This document shows positions 31,896-40,331 of a DNA stretch of 64,000 nt, piece after piece (positions within the stretch are counted from its first letter, which is position 1; each line of letters starts with the position of its first letter). Made by a program: the position numbers and the translations under genes. The stretch covers positions 372,001 to 436,000 of the forward strand of contig CAVXEW010000013.1 in the NCBI GenBank assembly GCA_963760965.1, written 5' to 3'. Origin of the DNA: Pararhizobium_B sp963760965 (GTDB lineage Bacteria > Pseudomonadota > Alphaproteobacteria > Rhizobiales > Rhizobiaceae). A model generated the notes under the pieces. That model was not told where the DNA came from. It did not search any database and saw only the letters and a program-made list of their open reading frames with translations.

Positions 31896-31933
31896 CCAGA
31901 CAGATGGCACGCGTCTGGCACGCGTCTGTCTGG
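31896..31933. repeat. Palindromic repeat element after a stop codon (copy A)
   Basis: CCAGACAGA (31896-31904) and TCTGTCTGG (31925-31933) frame a loop containing two copies of tggcacgcgtc. It begins 10 bases after the stop and shares TAGTGGC and GACAGATGGCA with the elements at 37.8 kb, so these may be one repeat family. Confidence 0.6.
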
Positions 31934-32019
31934 AAAAGTCGCAGCATCAGGGCCCGGGCAGGGAGTGCCCCGCTCCCGGCGGCCGGCGTCCGGCGGACCC
32001 GGATCGGAAGGGTAACGGC

Positions 32020-32745
32020 ATGAAGCGCATTCTGTTTCTGGTGGCGGCAATCCTGCTCACGGCCGGGCCGGGCAGGGCCGACGAGAACCGCGTCGAGCAG
32101 GTCCGCTTTCCGCCGGGCAAGACGGGGACCGCGATCCACGGCCGGATCGTCGGCCGGAACTCGGTCTCCTACGTGCTCGGAGCGGAAGCGGGGCAGAAGC
32201 TCTCGGTGACGCTGAAGGCCTCGAACACGGCGACCTATTTCAACGTCTACGAGCCGGGCCGGGGGCCGGGCGACCAGGCGCTCGCCGTCAGCGAACTGAC
32301 CGGGCCCATGGTGCCGGACATCAACCGCTTCAGCGCCCGGCTGCCTTCGTCGGGCAACTACACGGTCCTCGTCTATCTCTACCGGGCCGCCGCCCGGCGG
32401 AAGGAACGGTCGAACTACACGCTCGACATCTCGGTCTCGGCGCTCGACGCTTCCATGCAGAAGGCGCCGGTGCGCAACGACTACGCCGACGGGCTGCAGG
32501 GCGGGCCGGATTTCTGGGCCGTCAGGACCGGGACGCCGGGCGGGCGGCTCGCGATCCGCTCCGCGCCCTCCGGCGCCGCCGGACGCCTCGCGCTGGTCGC
32601 CGACGGCGCGTCGCTGCGCAACCTCGGGTGCCGCATGAACGAGGGCCGGCGCTGGTGCCGCGTGGAAAGCACCGGCGACGTGTCGATCAGCGGCTGGGCG
32701 GCCGGCGATTTCCTGCGGGAAGGCAGCCGGCCGGGCGCGAGATAG
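32020..32745 (+). CDS. Secreted SH3-domain protein, g-type-like beta domain
   Basis: 241 aa with a signal peptide (MKRILFLVAAILLTAGPGRA). A beta-rich domain of about 115 residues (VEQVRFPPGKTGTAIHGRI; YVLGAEAGQKLSVTL; SGNYTVLVYLYRAAAR) resembles pre-peptidase C-terminal (PPC) domains, and a C-terminal SH3 domain follows (LAIRSAPSGAAGRLALVADGASLRNLGCR; WCRVESTGDVSISGWAAGDFL). Periplasmic or secreted; likely binds cell-wall peptides. It is followed 12 bases later by a membrane protein gene on the same strand. No enzyme motif seen. Confidence 0.78.
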   Translation: MKRILFLVAAILLTAGPGRADENRVEQVRFPPGKTGTAIHGRIVGRNSVSYVLGAEAGQKLSVTLKASNTATYFNVYEPGRGPGDQALAVSELTGPMVPDINRFSARLPSSGNYTVLVYLYRAAARRKERSNYTLDISVSALDASMQKAPVRNDYADGLQGGPDFWAVRTGTPGGRLAIRSAPSGAAGRLALVADGASLRNLGCRMNEGRRWCRVESTGDVSISGWAAGDFLREGSRPGAR

Positions 32746-32757
32746 GGCCGCGCCGCC

Positions 32758-33042
32758 ATGATCTGCCGGGCCGCGGCCATCGTCTTTTCGGCGCTCTACG
32801 CGGCGGCGCTGGCGCTCCTCGCCGTCGGCACGTTCGGCCTCTTCGGGGCGCAGCGGGATCCGCTCTCGGGCGTCTACGTCGTATTGCTGGGCCTGCCCTG
32901 GGTCCGGTTCGCCGATGCCGCGCCGGCGGCGGTGGCCCCGTGGCTCGCGGCGCTTTCGCCCGCCCTCAACCTGGCCATCCTGTGGGGCGCATGCCGGCTG
33001 GCGGGGCGAATGCGCGGGGCGCGCCGGGGCGCTGCACGATAG
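32758..33042 (+). CDS. Small membrane protein, two or three helices
   Basis: 94 aa. Hydrophobic segments at about 5-26 (AAIVFSALYAAALALLAVGTF), 38-50 and 63-82 with a short basic tail (RLAGRMRGARRGAAR). Located 12 bases after the SH3 gene and probably co-transcribed. I recognise no named family. Confidence 0.65.
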   Translation: MICRAAAIVFSALYAAALALLAVGTFGLFGAQRDPLSGVYVVLLGLPWVRFADAAPAAVAPWLAALSPALNLAILWGACRLAGRMRGARRGAAR

Positions 33043-33086
33043 GCGGGCAATCGGTCGCAGGCAGACGCTTGATGCCGCCGGCCATT

Positions 33087-33098
33087 AATGTATACGTT
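33087..33098 (+). promoter_or_regulatory. GntR-type operator before the sugar-acid operon
   Basis: AATGTATACGTT, a near-palindrome on GTATAC (10 of 12 positions symmetric), 48 bases before the dehydratase start. FadR-subfamily GntR proteins commonly bind TTGTATACAA-like sites, and the operon's second gene is such a regulator. Inferred autoregulation of the operon. Confidence 0.55.
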
Positions 33099-33145
33099 AG
33101 TGGCAGAGGCGCCCGACGGGCGGCCACCAGATCTCCGGAGCCAGC

Positions 33146-34945
33146 ATGAATCCCCCTTTCGATCCCAGCAAACTTCGCTCGCGCGCGTGGTTCGACAATC
33201 CCGGCAATCCCGACATGACCGCTCTCTATATCGAGCGCTACCTGAATTTCGGGCTCAGCCAGGAGGAGCTTCAGTCGGGCAAGCCGATCATCGGCATCGC
33301 GCAGACGGGGTCCGACCTTTCGCCGTGCAACCGGCACCATCTCGAGCTCGCCAAGCGGGTGCGCGAGGGCATCCGCGAGGCGGGCGGCATCGCCATGGAG
33401 TTCCCGGTCCATCCGATCCAGGAGACCGGCAAGCGCCCGACGGCGGCGCTCGACCGCAACCTCGCCTATCTCGGCCTCGTTGAACTGCTCTACGGCTACC
33501 CGCTCGACGGCGTGGTGCTGACGATCGGCTGCGACAAGACGACCCCGGCCTGCCTCATGGCCGCGGCGACGGTCAACATCCCGGCCATCGCGCTTTCGGT
33601 CGGGCCGATGCTCAACGGCTGGTTCCGCGGCGAGCGCACCGGCTCGGGCACCATCGTCTGGAAGGCGCGCGAGATGATGGCGGCCGGCGAGATCGACTAC
33701 AAGGGCTTCGTCGAGCTGGTGGCGTCCTCCGCCCCGTCGACCGGCTACTGCAACACGATGGGCACGGCGACGACGATGAACTCGCTCGCCGAGGCGCTCG
33801 GCATGCAGCTCCCGGGATCGGCGGCGATCCCGGCCCCCTACCGCGACCGGCAGGAGATGGCCTGGCGCACCGGCCTGAGGATCGTCGACATGGTGCGGGA
33901 GGACCTGAAGCCCTCCGACATCCTGACGCGCGAATCCTTCATCAACGCGATCCGCGTGAATTCGGCCATCGGCGGCTCGACCAACGCGCCGATCCACCTG
34001 AACGGGCTGGCGCGGCACGTCGGCGTCGAGCTGTCGATCGACGACTGGCAGAAATACGGCGAGGAAATCCCGCTGCTGGTCAACCTGCAGCCGGCGGGCG
34101 AATACCTGGGCGAGGACTACTACCATGCCGGCGGCGTGCCTGCCGTCGTCAACCAGCTGATGTCGCAGGGGCTGATCCACGAGGACGCCATGACGGTGAA
34201 CGGCCGCACCATCGGGGAGAACTGCCGCGGCGCGGAGATCGCCGACGACAAGGTGATCCGGCCCTATGACCGGCCGATGCGCGAGCGCGCCGGCTTCCGG
34301 GTGCTCAAGGGCAACCTGTTCCACTCGGCGATCATGAAGATGAGCGTGATCTCGCCGGAGTTCCACGACCGGTACCTGACCAACCCCGACGACCCCGAGG
34401 CGTTCGAGGGCAAGGCCATCGTCTTCGACGGGCCGGAGGACTATCACCGGCGCATCGACGACCCGGCGCTGGCCATCGACACGACGTCGATCCTGTTCAT
34501 GCGCGGGGCGGGGCCGATCGGCTATCCCGGTGCCGCGGAGGTCGTCAACATGCGGGCGCCCGACTATCTCATCAGGAAGGGCGTTCACTCGCTTCCCTGC
34601 ATCGGCGACGGGCGCCAGTCGGGCACCTCGGGCAGCCCGTCGATCCTCAACGCCTCGCCGGAGGCGGCGGCCGGCGGCGGCCTGGCGCTGCTGAGGACGG
34701 GAGACCGGGTGCGCATAGACCTCAGGAAGTGCACGGCGGACATCCTGATCTCCGACGGGGAACTTGAGGAGCGCCGCAAGGAACTGGAGGCTGCCGGCGG
34801 ATACGCTTACCCGGCGAACCAGACCCCCTGGCAGGAACTGCAGCGGGCGGTCGTCGGGCAGATGGAGACCGGGGCGGTGCTCGAGCCGGCGGTCGCCTAC
34901 CAGCGCATCGCCCAGACGAAGGGCATCCCGCGCGACAACCACTGA
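33146..34945 (+). CDS. IlvD/Edd-family dehydratase, sugar-acid type (arabonate/xylonate dehydratase-like)
   Basis: 599 aa. Fe-S dehydratase with the cysteines expected: TGSDLSPCNRHH, TIGCDKTTPACLM, and later ENCRG/LPCIGDGRQSGTSGSPSI. The SSAPSTGYCNTMGTATTMNS segment is typical of the araD-type sugar-acid subgroup rather than IlvD of valine synthesis. It probably dehydrates a pentonate to 2-keto-3-deoxypentonate, the first step of a Weimberg-type route. The GntR gene follows 3 bases later and the FAH-fold enzyme at 36.7 kb would take the next step. Confidence 0.87.
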   Translation: MNPPFDPSKLRSRAWFDNPGNPDMTALYIERYLNFGLSQEELQSGKPIIGIAQTGSDLSPCNRHHLELAKRVREGIREAGGIAMEFPVHPIQETGKRPTAALDRNLAYLGLVELLYGYPLDGVVLTIGCDKTTPACLMAAATVNIPAIALSVGPMLNGWFRGERTGSGTIVWKAREMMAAGEIDYKGFVELVASSAPSTGYCNTMGTATTMNSLAEALGMQLPGSAAIPAPYRDRQEMAWRTGLRIVDMVREDLKPSDILTRESFINAIRVNSAIGGSTNAPIHLNGLARHVGVELSIDDWQKYGEEIPLLVNLQPAGEYLGEDYYHAGGVPAVVNQLMSQGLIHEDAMTVNGRTIGENCRGAEIADDKVIRPYDRPMRERAGFRVLKGNLFHSAIMKMSVISPEFHDRYLTNPDDPEAFEGKAIVFDGPEDYHRRIDDPALAIDTTSILFMRGAGPIGYPGAAEVVNMRAPDYLIRKGVHSLPCIGDGRQSGTSGSPSILNASPEAAAGGGLALLRTGDRVRIDLRKCTADILISDGELEERRKELEAAGGYAYPANQTPWQELQRAVVGQMETGAVLEPAVAYQRIAQTKGIPRDNH

Positions 34946-34948
34946 CCG

Positions 34949-35725
34949 ATGGCATCGAGCGGGACTCCGAAACAGCATGGCGCGGCCGGTTCGCGGCCGC
35001 GGCCGAGCCTTACGGGCGTCTCCGGGCTTTCGGCGCGGGACAGGGCCTATCGCGAGTTGAAGTACCGCATCCTGGAAGGCCGGCTCGCGCCCGGCACGAC
35101 CCTTCTCGAGAACGAGGTCGCGAAGCTCCTGGACATGAGCCGCACGCCGATCCGGGAGGCGCTGATCAAGCTCGAGGAGGAACGGCTGGTGGCGGTGCGG
35201 CCGCGCCGCGGCTTCACGGTGCTGGAGCAGTCGATCGAGGATCTCGTCGAGATCTACGAGGTGTTCTCGACGCTGGAGGTGCGCGCCGCGCGCCTTGCCG
35301 CGCTCGGCGACAACGACCCTGCCGCGCTCGACAGGCTGGTCGGACTTGTCGACGAGATGGAGCGGGCGACGGCGATGGAAGACGTCGCCCACTGGTCGCA
35401 CCTCGACGACACGTTCCACGCCGGCATCGTCGCCCTTTGCGGCAATTCGCGCCTGCAGGCGACGCTCCGGTCCTACTGGGACGAGCAGTACCGGGTGCGC
35501 ATGGCGATCGTGCCGCTCAGGCCGCTGCCGACCCAGTCGGACCTGGAGCACCGGGCGATCGTGGCGGCGATCCGCGAGCGGGACGCGGACCGGGCGGAGG
35601 CGCTGCACCGGCGCCACAGGGAACGTGCCGACGAGCAGGCCCTGCGCCTGCTGCGCGGCAGGATGCAACAAGCCGCGGCGCCTGCGGGCGGCGCAAACTC
35701 AACTCCTGAACGGAAAGACAAATGA
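34949..35725 (+). CDS. GntR-family regulator, FadR/FCD subgroup
   Basis: 258 aa. HTH (LSARDRAYRELKYRILEGRLAPGTTLLENEVAKLLDMSRTPIREALIKLEEE in outline) and a C-terminal FCD domain with the metal-binding pattern (ARLAAL...WSHLDDTFHAGI; the latter carries D and H). It starts 3 bases after the dehydratase and ends overlapping the next gene (ATGA), so it is part of the operon and likely binds the GTATAC site upstream. The ligand is probably a sugar acid or a keto-deoxy intermediate. Confidence 0.88.
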   Translation: MASSGTPKQHGAAGSRPRPSLTGVSGLSARDRAYRELKYRILEGRLAPGTTLLENEVAKLLDMSRTPIREALIKLEEERLVAVRPRRGFTVLEQSIEDLVEIYEVFSTLEVRAARLAALGDNDPAALDRLVGLVDEMERATAMEDVAHWSHLDDTFHAGIVALCGNSRLQATLRSYWDEQYRVRMAIVPLRPLPTQSDLEHRAIVAAIRERDADRAEALHRRHRERADEQALRLLRGRMQQAAAPAGGANSTPERKDK

Positions 35726-36660
35726 CCACATCGAACAATGAACCCGTGGGCTTCATCGGCGTCGGCCTCATGGGCCACGGAATGGCGAAGAACATCGTCG
35801 AGAAGGGCCATCCGCTCAGCGTGATGGCGCACCGCAACCGCGCGCCGGTCGAGGACCTCGTCTCGCGCGGGGCGGTCGAGGCGAAGACGGCGAGGGAGAT
35901 CGCCGAGCGCTCGTCAATCGTCTTCCTGTGCGTCACCGGCTCGCCGCAGGTCGAGGCGATCGTGCGCGGGCCTGACGGGCTGAAGGAGGGGCTGAAGAAG
36001 GGCTCCGTCGTCGTCGACTGCTCGACGGCGGACCCGAACTCGACCGCCGCGCTCGCCGCCGAACTCCGCGAGATCGGCGTCGACTTCGTCGACGCGCCGC
36101 TCAGCCGGACGCCGAAGGAGGCATGGGAGGGCACGCTCGACACGATGGTTGGGGCGAGCGACGAGGTGTTCGCGCGCATCGAGCCGGTGCTGGAGACCTG
36201 GGCCGGCCGCATCGTCCATATCGGCGGCGTCGGCGACGGGCACCGCATGAAGCTGCTCAACAACTTCGTCTCCCTCGGCTATGCCGCCCTCTATGCGGAG
36301 GCGCTGACGCTTGCGGAGAAGGTCGGCATCTCGCCCGAGCGCTTCGACAGCGTCATCCGCGGCGGGCGCATGGACTGCGGCTTCTACCAGACCTTCATGG
36401 GCTACACGATCGACGGCAACCGCGAGGCCCACAAGTTCACCCTCTCCAACGCGCTGAAGGACCTCGGCTACCTGGAGTCCATGGCCGGCGCGGTGAAGAT
36501 GGCGAACCCGGTCGGGAACGCGGCGAAGAACAGCTTCGCCCTGGCCGTCGGCATGGGCGGCAGCGGGGCGGAGGACTACGTTCCCTTCCTGCCGGAATAT
36601 GTCGGCCGGATGAACGGCACCGACATGAGGCCGAAGAAGCTCGGCGGCGGCGAAAACTGA
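35722..36660 (+). CDS. NAD(P)-dependent beta-hydroxyacid dehydrogenase (3-hydroxyisobutyrate dehydrogenase family)
   Basis: 312 aa. GFIGVGLMGHGMAKNI is the dinucleotide motif; the substrate motif DAPLSRTPKEAWEGTL is close to DAPVSGG and keeps the pattern; MKLLNNFVSLGYAALYAEAL has the catalytic Lys (K in HRMKLLNN). Members include GarR tartronate semialdehyde reductase and HIBADH. In this operon it may oxidise or reduce a C4/C5 hydroxyacid; the exact reaction cannot be read off. Start within the GntR stop. Confidence 0.86.
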   Translation: MTTSNNEPVGFIGVGLMGHGMAKNIVEKGHPLSVMAHRNRAPVEDLVSRGAVEAKTAREIAERSSIVFLCVTGSPQVEAIVRGPDGLKEGLKKGSVVVDCSTADPNSTAALAAELREIGVDFVDAPLSRTPKEAWEGTLDTMVGASDEVFARIEPVLETWAGRIVHIGGVGDGHRMKLLNNFVSLGYAALYAEALTLAEKVGISPERFDSVIRGGRMDCGFYQTFMGYTIDGNREAHKFTLSNALKDLGYLESMAGAVKMANPVGNAAKNSFALAVGMGGSGAEDYVPFLPEYVGRMNGTDMRPKKLGGGEN

Positions 36661-36674
36661 GCGGGAGAGGGCGC

Positions 36675-37829
36675 ATGGAAGAGCTGCAACTGCCCGCAGG
36701 GGGAACGTTCGTCGGGCGCGTCTGGCGCGCGGATCGGCGCGGACCGTCGGTCGCGGTCGTGCGCGAGGGGCGCGTCTTCGACATCACCTGCCGCGCTTTC
36801 CCGACCGTGCGCGACCTGCTCGAGCTCGACGATCCGCTCGCCGCGGCGCGGGCGGAGAAGGGGGAGGATGTCGGCGCGCTGGCCGACATTGCCGCGCAGT
36901 CCGTCGAGCCCGAGGGCGACGGGCGGCCGGTCCGCCTCCTCGCGCCGTGCGACCTGCAGGCCGTCAAGGCCTGCGGCGTCACCTTCGCCCGCTCGATGAT
37001 CGAGCGGGTGATCGAGGAGCAGGCGGCGGGCGATCCCCAGATGGCGCTCAAGATCCGCGAGCGCGTCGGGACGATCATCGGCGACAGCCTGCGCAACCTG
37101 AAGGCGGGCTCCGAACAGGCGGCGAAGGTCAAGGCCGCGCTGATCGAGGAGGGCGTCTGGTCGCAATATCTCGAGGTCGGCATCGGGCCGGACGCGGAGG
37201 TGTTCTCCAAGGCGCAGGCGATGTCCTCGGTCGGATGGGGTGCCTCGGTCGGCCTGCATCCGGTTTCGCGGTGGAACAATCCGGAGCCGGAAGTGGTGCT
37301 CGCCGTCGACAGCCGCGGCCGCGTGAAGGGCGCGACGCTCGGCAACGACGTCAACCTGCGGGACGTGGAGGGGCGGTCCGCGCTGCTTCTCTCCAAGGCC
37401 AAGGACAACAATGCTTCCTCGGCGATCGGCCCGTTCATCCGGCTGTTCGACGAGCGCTTCGGCATGGACGACGTGCGCGAGGCCGAGCTCGACCTCAGGA
37501 TCGAGGGCGAGGACGGCTACCGCCTCGACGGCCACTCCTCGATGAGGGAGATCAGCCGCGACCCGCTCGACCTCGTGGCCCAGACCGTCGGCCGGCACCA
37601 CCAGTATCCGGACGGCTTCGTGCTCTATCTCGGCACGCTGTTCGCCCCGGTGGAGGACCGCGACGTGGAGGGCGAGGGCTTCACCCACAAGATCGGCGAC
37701 CGGGTCGCGATCTCGACGCCGGCGCTCGGCACCCTCTTCAACGTCGTGCGGCTTTCCACCGAATGCCCGCCCTGGACCTTCGGGACGGCGGCGCTGATGC
37801 GCAACCTCGCGGAGCGGGGGCTGATCTAG
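36675..37829 (+). CDS. FAH-fold hydrolase/dehydratase, 2-keto-3-deoxy-pentonate dehydratase-like
   Basis: 384 aa. Fumarylacetoacetate-hydrolase superfamily with an N-terminal domain and a metal site typified by EPEVVLAVDSRGRVKGATLGNDVNLRDVEGRS and the late PPWTFGTAALMRNLAERGLI. The size and VSRWNNPEPEV motif suit the araD1/KdaD-type group that dehydrates 2-keto-3-deoxypentonate to alpha-ketoglutarate semialdehyde. With the IlvD/Edd enzyme it forms the centre of a Weimberg route. GGGAGAGGGCGC precedes ATG 36675. Alternative: a beta-diketone hydrolase. Confidence 0.8.
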   Translation: MEELQLPAGGTFVGRVWRADRRGPSVAVVREGRVFDITCRAFPTVRDLLELDDPLAAARAEKGEDVGALADIAAQSVEPEGDGRPVRLLAPCDLQAVKACGVTFARSMIERVIEEQAAGDPQMALKIRERVGTIIGDSLRNLKAGSEQAAKVKAALIEEGVWSQYLEVGIGPDAEVFSKAQAMSSVGWGASVGLHPVSRWNNPEPEVVLAVDSRGRVKGATLGNDVNLRDVEGRSALLLSKAKDNNASSAIGPFIRLFDERFGMDDVREAELDLRIEGEDGYRLDGHSSMREISRDPLDLVAQTVGRHHQYPDGFVLYLGTLFAPVEDRDVEGEGFTHKIGDRVAISTPALGTLFNVVRLSTECPPWTFGTAALMRNLAERGLI

Positions 37830-37830
37830 T

Positions 37831-37906
37831 GGCGCGATCCTGACAGATGGCAGCATCTGTCAGGAAAATCGCCCCACCAGATCGAGAGCTTGTGGGCTGA
37901 CTTTTC
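37831..37906. repeat. 76-bp palindromic repeat element (copy B1)
   Basis: First of two near-identical 76-bp units (one mismatch, position of the g in atcgag). It begins at the second base after the FAH stop. It has a perfect 12-bp hairpin TCCTGACAGATG-GCAG-CATCTGTCAGGA (37838-37865). Confidence 0.8.
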
Positions 37907-37947
37907 CGGACGGACGGGAGTCCGTCCGTCCGGGTCAGGCCACCAGC

Positions 37948-38023
37948 GGCGCGATCCTGACAGATGGCAGCATCTGTCAGGAAAATCGCCCCACCAGATC
38001 AAGAGCTTGTGGGCTGACTTTTC
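37948..38023. repeat. 76-bp palindromic repeat element (copy B2)
   Basis: Second unit, same hairpin at 37955-37982. Between the two copies lies another palindrome (CCGGACGGAC-GGGA-GTCCGTCCG near 37906-37929). Confidence 0.8.
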
Positions 38024-38229
38024 GCCGGCGGCCGCATCCTCGACGCTTCCGGCCGGGGGGCCGGAGCGCCTCTTCATGCGTGTTCGAAACGACATGACGG
38101 CCGCGCTCGCGACGGCGCAGGCTACTCATGCGGGAGTCTCTGATAAATTTCTCTTATCAGTTGCAGTCTCTTCAGAAATAAAGTAAAGTAGTCTTCCCAT
38201 TCCCGAGTTCTGCGACAGTTGAACCAGCC
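38024..38229. other. Rest of the intergenic region before the 458-aa gene
   Basis: Part of the 400-base gap that starts with the two repeats. From about 38100 it becomes AT-richer (TTTCTCTTATCAG, AAATAAAGTAAAGTAG) and probably holds the promoter of the gene at 38230. No gene seen. Confidence 0.5.
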
Positions 38230-39606
38230 ATGGCCGAAGATCACCAGAACCCGCCTGTCGATGAATTCCCCAAGAGTCTTCGCTATGCAGGCATTGGGAT
38301 CGGAGTGGCGATGCTGGCCGGCGGCATCGTCGCCATGCTCGTTTCCGCTCAACTCTACAATGTGAGCATACTTCTGATATGCGTCGGTTTCGGGATAGTT
38401 CTGGCAGCATTCGGCTCTCGCGCGTACGGTCTCATTTTTGGCGTGAACGTCGTCGGAGCCGGTGCGACAGCAATTGTCCTGTATCTTCTCCTGTATAATT
38501 TCCCGATCAGATATGTCAATTCCTATGCCCGGGGAACCATCGAGAAGACGAGCAATTTGCAGAGCATCGTCGGTACCGGAAGAAGAGAGTTCTTCGTCGG
38601 CAAGAGGGGGCTCAACGACGATTTCCGGTTTATCGTCTTCGAGAAGGACGTCGACGGACCGTATTCTTCGTTCTCCATGACGATGCCGAAGGACAAGAAC
38701 GGGATCGACAGCGAGATTTCGTTCAATTGCATAAACTCGTCGATATTCCGGAGGGCCATACACAATTATTCCGATATCGTCTTCCGGCTGCGCCTCGACA
38801 AATACAGGAGTTCATACCAGCTGATCGACACCTCTACCTCGCGGCCGGTGGGAAGAATAAACGACTACGCGTGCGGGGCGCAAAGCAGCGGCCCGATGGG
38901 TCACGCTGCTGGCCTGCTGGATTTCCTTTCCGTTCCCGCGATGGCCGGGGACCTTTCTTCCACCGGCCCGGAAGCGATTTCGAAATCCATCGAACTGCTG
39001 GATTCCGAAGATGCGTCTCTGCGAAACCTGGCGCGCCAGCAGCTTGGCAAGGCCACGGATCCGGCTGAATACCAGATCATCGCCAAGACATGGGATATCA
39101 CGAAGAGCACCTATCGGGAGGATCTCGGTCGTCTGATCGCCTGGTCTGCCGCCATCGGCCGCGACAGGGCCAACACCGTCCGTATCGCGGAATCGCTGTC
39201 ACCGGCGCAACTGGAATACCTGGTCCAGCTGACCGGGCAGAGCGACTACACGACGCGCCAGATATCGACTGAGCTTCTGCATCGCCTGCTCGAGACAACG
39301 AGCTGGCCGGCGGGACCGTCGAAGCCGAAGCAGAACGACATCGTGAAATCCACCCTGGACGGCGTTCTCGGAAAGAAGAACCTCGTTATCTCAAAGGAAA
39401 ACTTCGATATATCGGGTGGAAACGTGGTCTACAATTCCGTCGTGGCGCTGGATTTTGCAAGCTGCGCGATAGACAGGACCTATGCGAGCTATATCGTCGA
39501 CGTCCTTTCGCAAGCCAAGTCGAAAATTGCGGATGTCGGCAATTCCCCCAGAACCGTCGAAAATCTGAACAAGACGATCAGTTCGATCAGATCCTGCGGC
39601 CCCTAG
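38230..39606 (+). CDS. Unknown membrane-anchored protein, 458 aa
   Basis: Three hydrophobic segments near residues 18-40 (YAGIGIGVAMLAGGIVAMLV), 44-60 and 70-90, then a soluble part. The soluble part has a mixed beta stretch (FFVGKRGLNDDFRFIVFEK), then repeats of helices (ISKSIELLDSEDASLRNLARQQLGK) that look HEAT- or Sel1-like, and a Cys near the C-terminus. Codon use is less GC-biased than its neighbours, suggesting a different origin. I do not recognise it; topology and the helical repeats suggest a protein-binding membrane protein. It sits between the palindromic repeats and the small-RNA candidate. Confidence 0.72.
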   Translation: MAEDHQNPPVDEFPKSLRYAGIGIGVAMLAGGIVAMLVSAQLYNVSILLICVGFGIVLAAFGSRAYGLIFGVNVVGAGATAIVLYLLLYNFPIRYVNSYARGTIEKTSNLQSIVGTGRREFFVGKRGLNDDFRFIVFEKDVDGPYSSFSMTMPKDKNGIDSEISFNCINSSIFRRAIHNYSDIVFRLRLDKYRSSYQLIDTSTSRPVGRINDYACGAQSSGPMGHAAGLLDFLSVPAMAGDLSSTGPEAISKSIELLDSEDASLRNLARQQLGKATDPAEYQIIAKTWDITKSTYREDLGRLIAWSAAIGRDRANTVRIAESLSPAQLEYLVQLTGQSDYTTRQISTELLHRLLETTSWPAGPSKPKQNDIVKSTLDGVLGKKNLVISKENFDISGGNVVYNSVVALDFASCAIDRTYASYIVDVLSQAKSKIADVGNSPRTVENLNKTISSIRSCGP

Positions 39607-39821
39607 GTTGGGGCTGCATGTGTGTGATCCGTCACGAAGATTTTGATCGGGTTGCTGCCCGCGACCGTCTGGGAAAGGCATGGCAAGAACAGTTGGTGTC
39701 GTTGTCAACGTCGCGTTTCGTGCAGGACGCGGGCTGGAGCAAGCGGAGCGTCATGTTCCCCGAGGCCCGTTCACTGGTAGCGGATTATATCAAGATCGTT
39801 GCCGCTTCGGCGGATTGAAGG
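39607..39821. other. Intergenic stretch after the 458-aa gene
   Basis: A 66-codon frame here (39618-39818, starting MCVIRHEDFDRVAARDRLGK) may be a remnant of a gene but lacks a ribosome binding site and is not called. It precedes the small-RNA candidate; a -10-like ttatat at 39785-39790 has no good -35 partner. Confidence 0.45.
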
Positions 39822-39911
39822 ACCACCTCCGGGAGGAAGGCCGTTGCGCGCACGATAACAAGTCTGCAACGGCCTCAGTTCAAGGCCCCGCTTCGGCGGG
39901 GTTTTGTGTTT
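39822..39911 (+). ncRNA. Candidate small RNA with three hairpins and terminator
   Basis: Three stems in about 90 bases: CCTCC-GGGAGG (39827-39836); AGGCCGTTGC (39838-39847) with GCAACGGCCT (39866-39875), a perfect 10-bp stem around an 18-base loop; and CCCCGC-TTCG-GCGGGG followed by TTTTGTGTTT. The opening CCACCTCC could pair with Shine-Dalgarno sequences. No coding frame explains this conservation-like folding. No family assigned. Confidence 0.55.
39886..39911 (+). terminator. Rho-independent terminator
   Basis: Stem CCCCGC/GCGGGG with tetraloop TTCG (39886-39901) and the T-rich tail TTTTGTGTTT. The clearest terminator in the window. No protein gene ends just before it; it closes the small-RNA candidate. 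Confidence 0.85.
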
Positions 39912-40331
39912 CCGGAGTCACGCGACAAGACGGCTCGTGAATTCGAAATGGCATGCGCCGATTGAAACCGTCATGTGCGGCTTCGAGTCGGGGCCGGCAT
40001 GAAACGGCAGACCGGATTCCTGCAGGGAAGCTGACGAAGCGTCGACGCATGCTGCAACGCCGCCGGAAAACTCCCTGAAAGCTTCAACCCGGACGAAAGC
40101 GCTACTGCCGCGCAAGCGCCGGCCGCTGCGGCGCCAATGGCAGAGCGGTCCGGCTTGCGGCTCCGCCGGCGCGGTCCGGCGGTGCGGGGTGCTTGCGGCG
40201 GGCGGGCGGGCGCGGCATAGTCGGTGCCGCGCCGCTTTCGCGACTGTCGAAGGAAGCAGTCCGGCGCGGCCTGCAACCCGGCCGCCTCCGGTGCCCCACG
40301 GCGCCGGGCGGTTCCGTCTCCCGGATGATCC
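39912..40331. other. 420-base region without a supported gene
   Basis: Runs from the terminator to the antiporter gene. Its frames read poorly and overlap antisense reading of the antiporter leader. No promoter recognised. The antiporter start is preceded by TTCCGTCTCCCGGATGATCC with no strong ribosome binding site. Confidence 0.45.

Noticed and set aside
37826..38095. 89-codon minus-strand frame over the 76-bp repeats
   Set aside because: Its protein repeat is only the translation of the duplicated DNA element; the hairpins explain the sequence better.
39618..39818. 66-codon frame upstream of the small-RNA candidate
   Set aside because: No ribosome binding site and no recognisable domain; may be a gene remnant.
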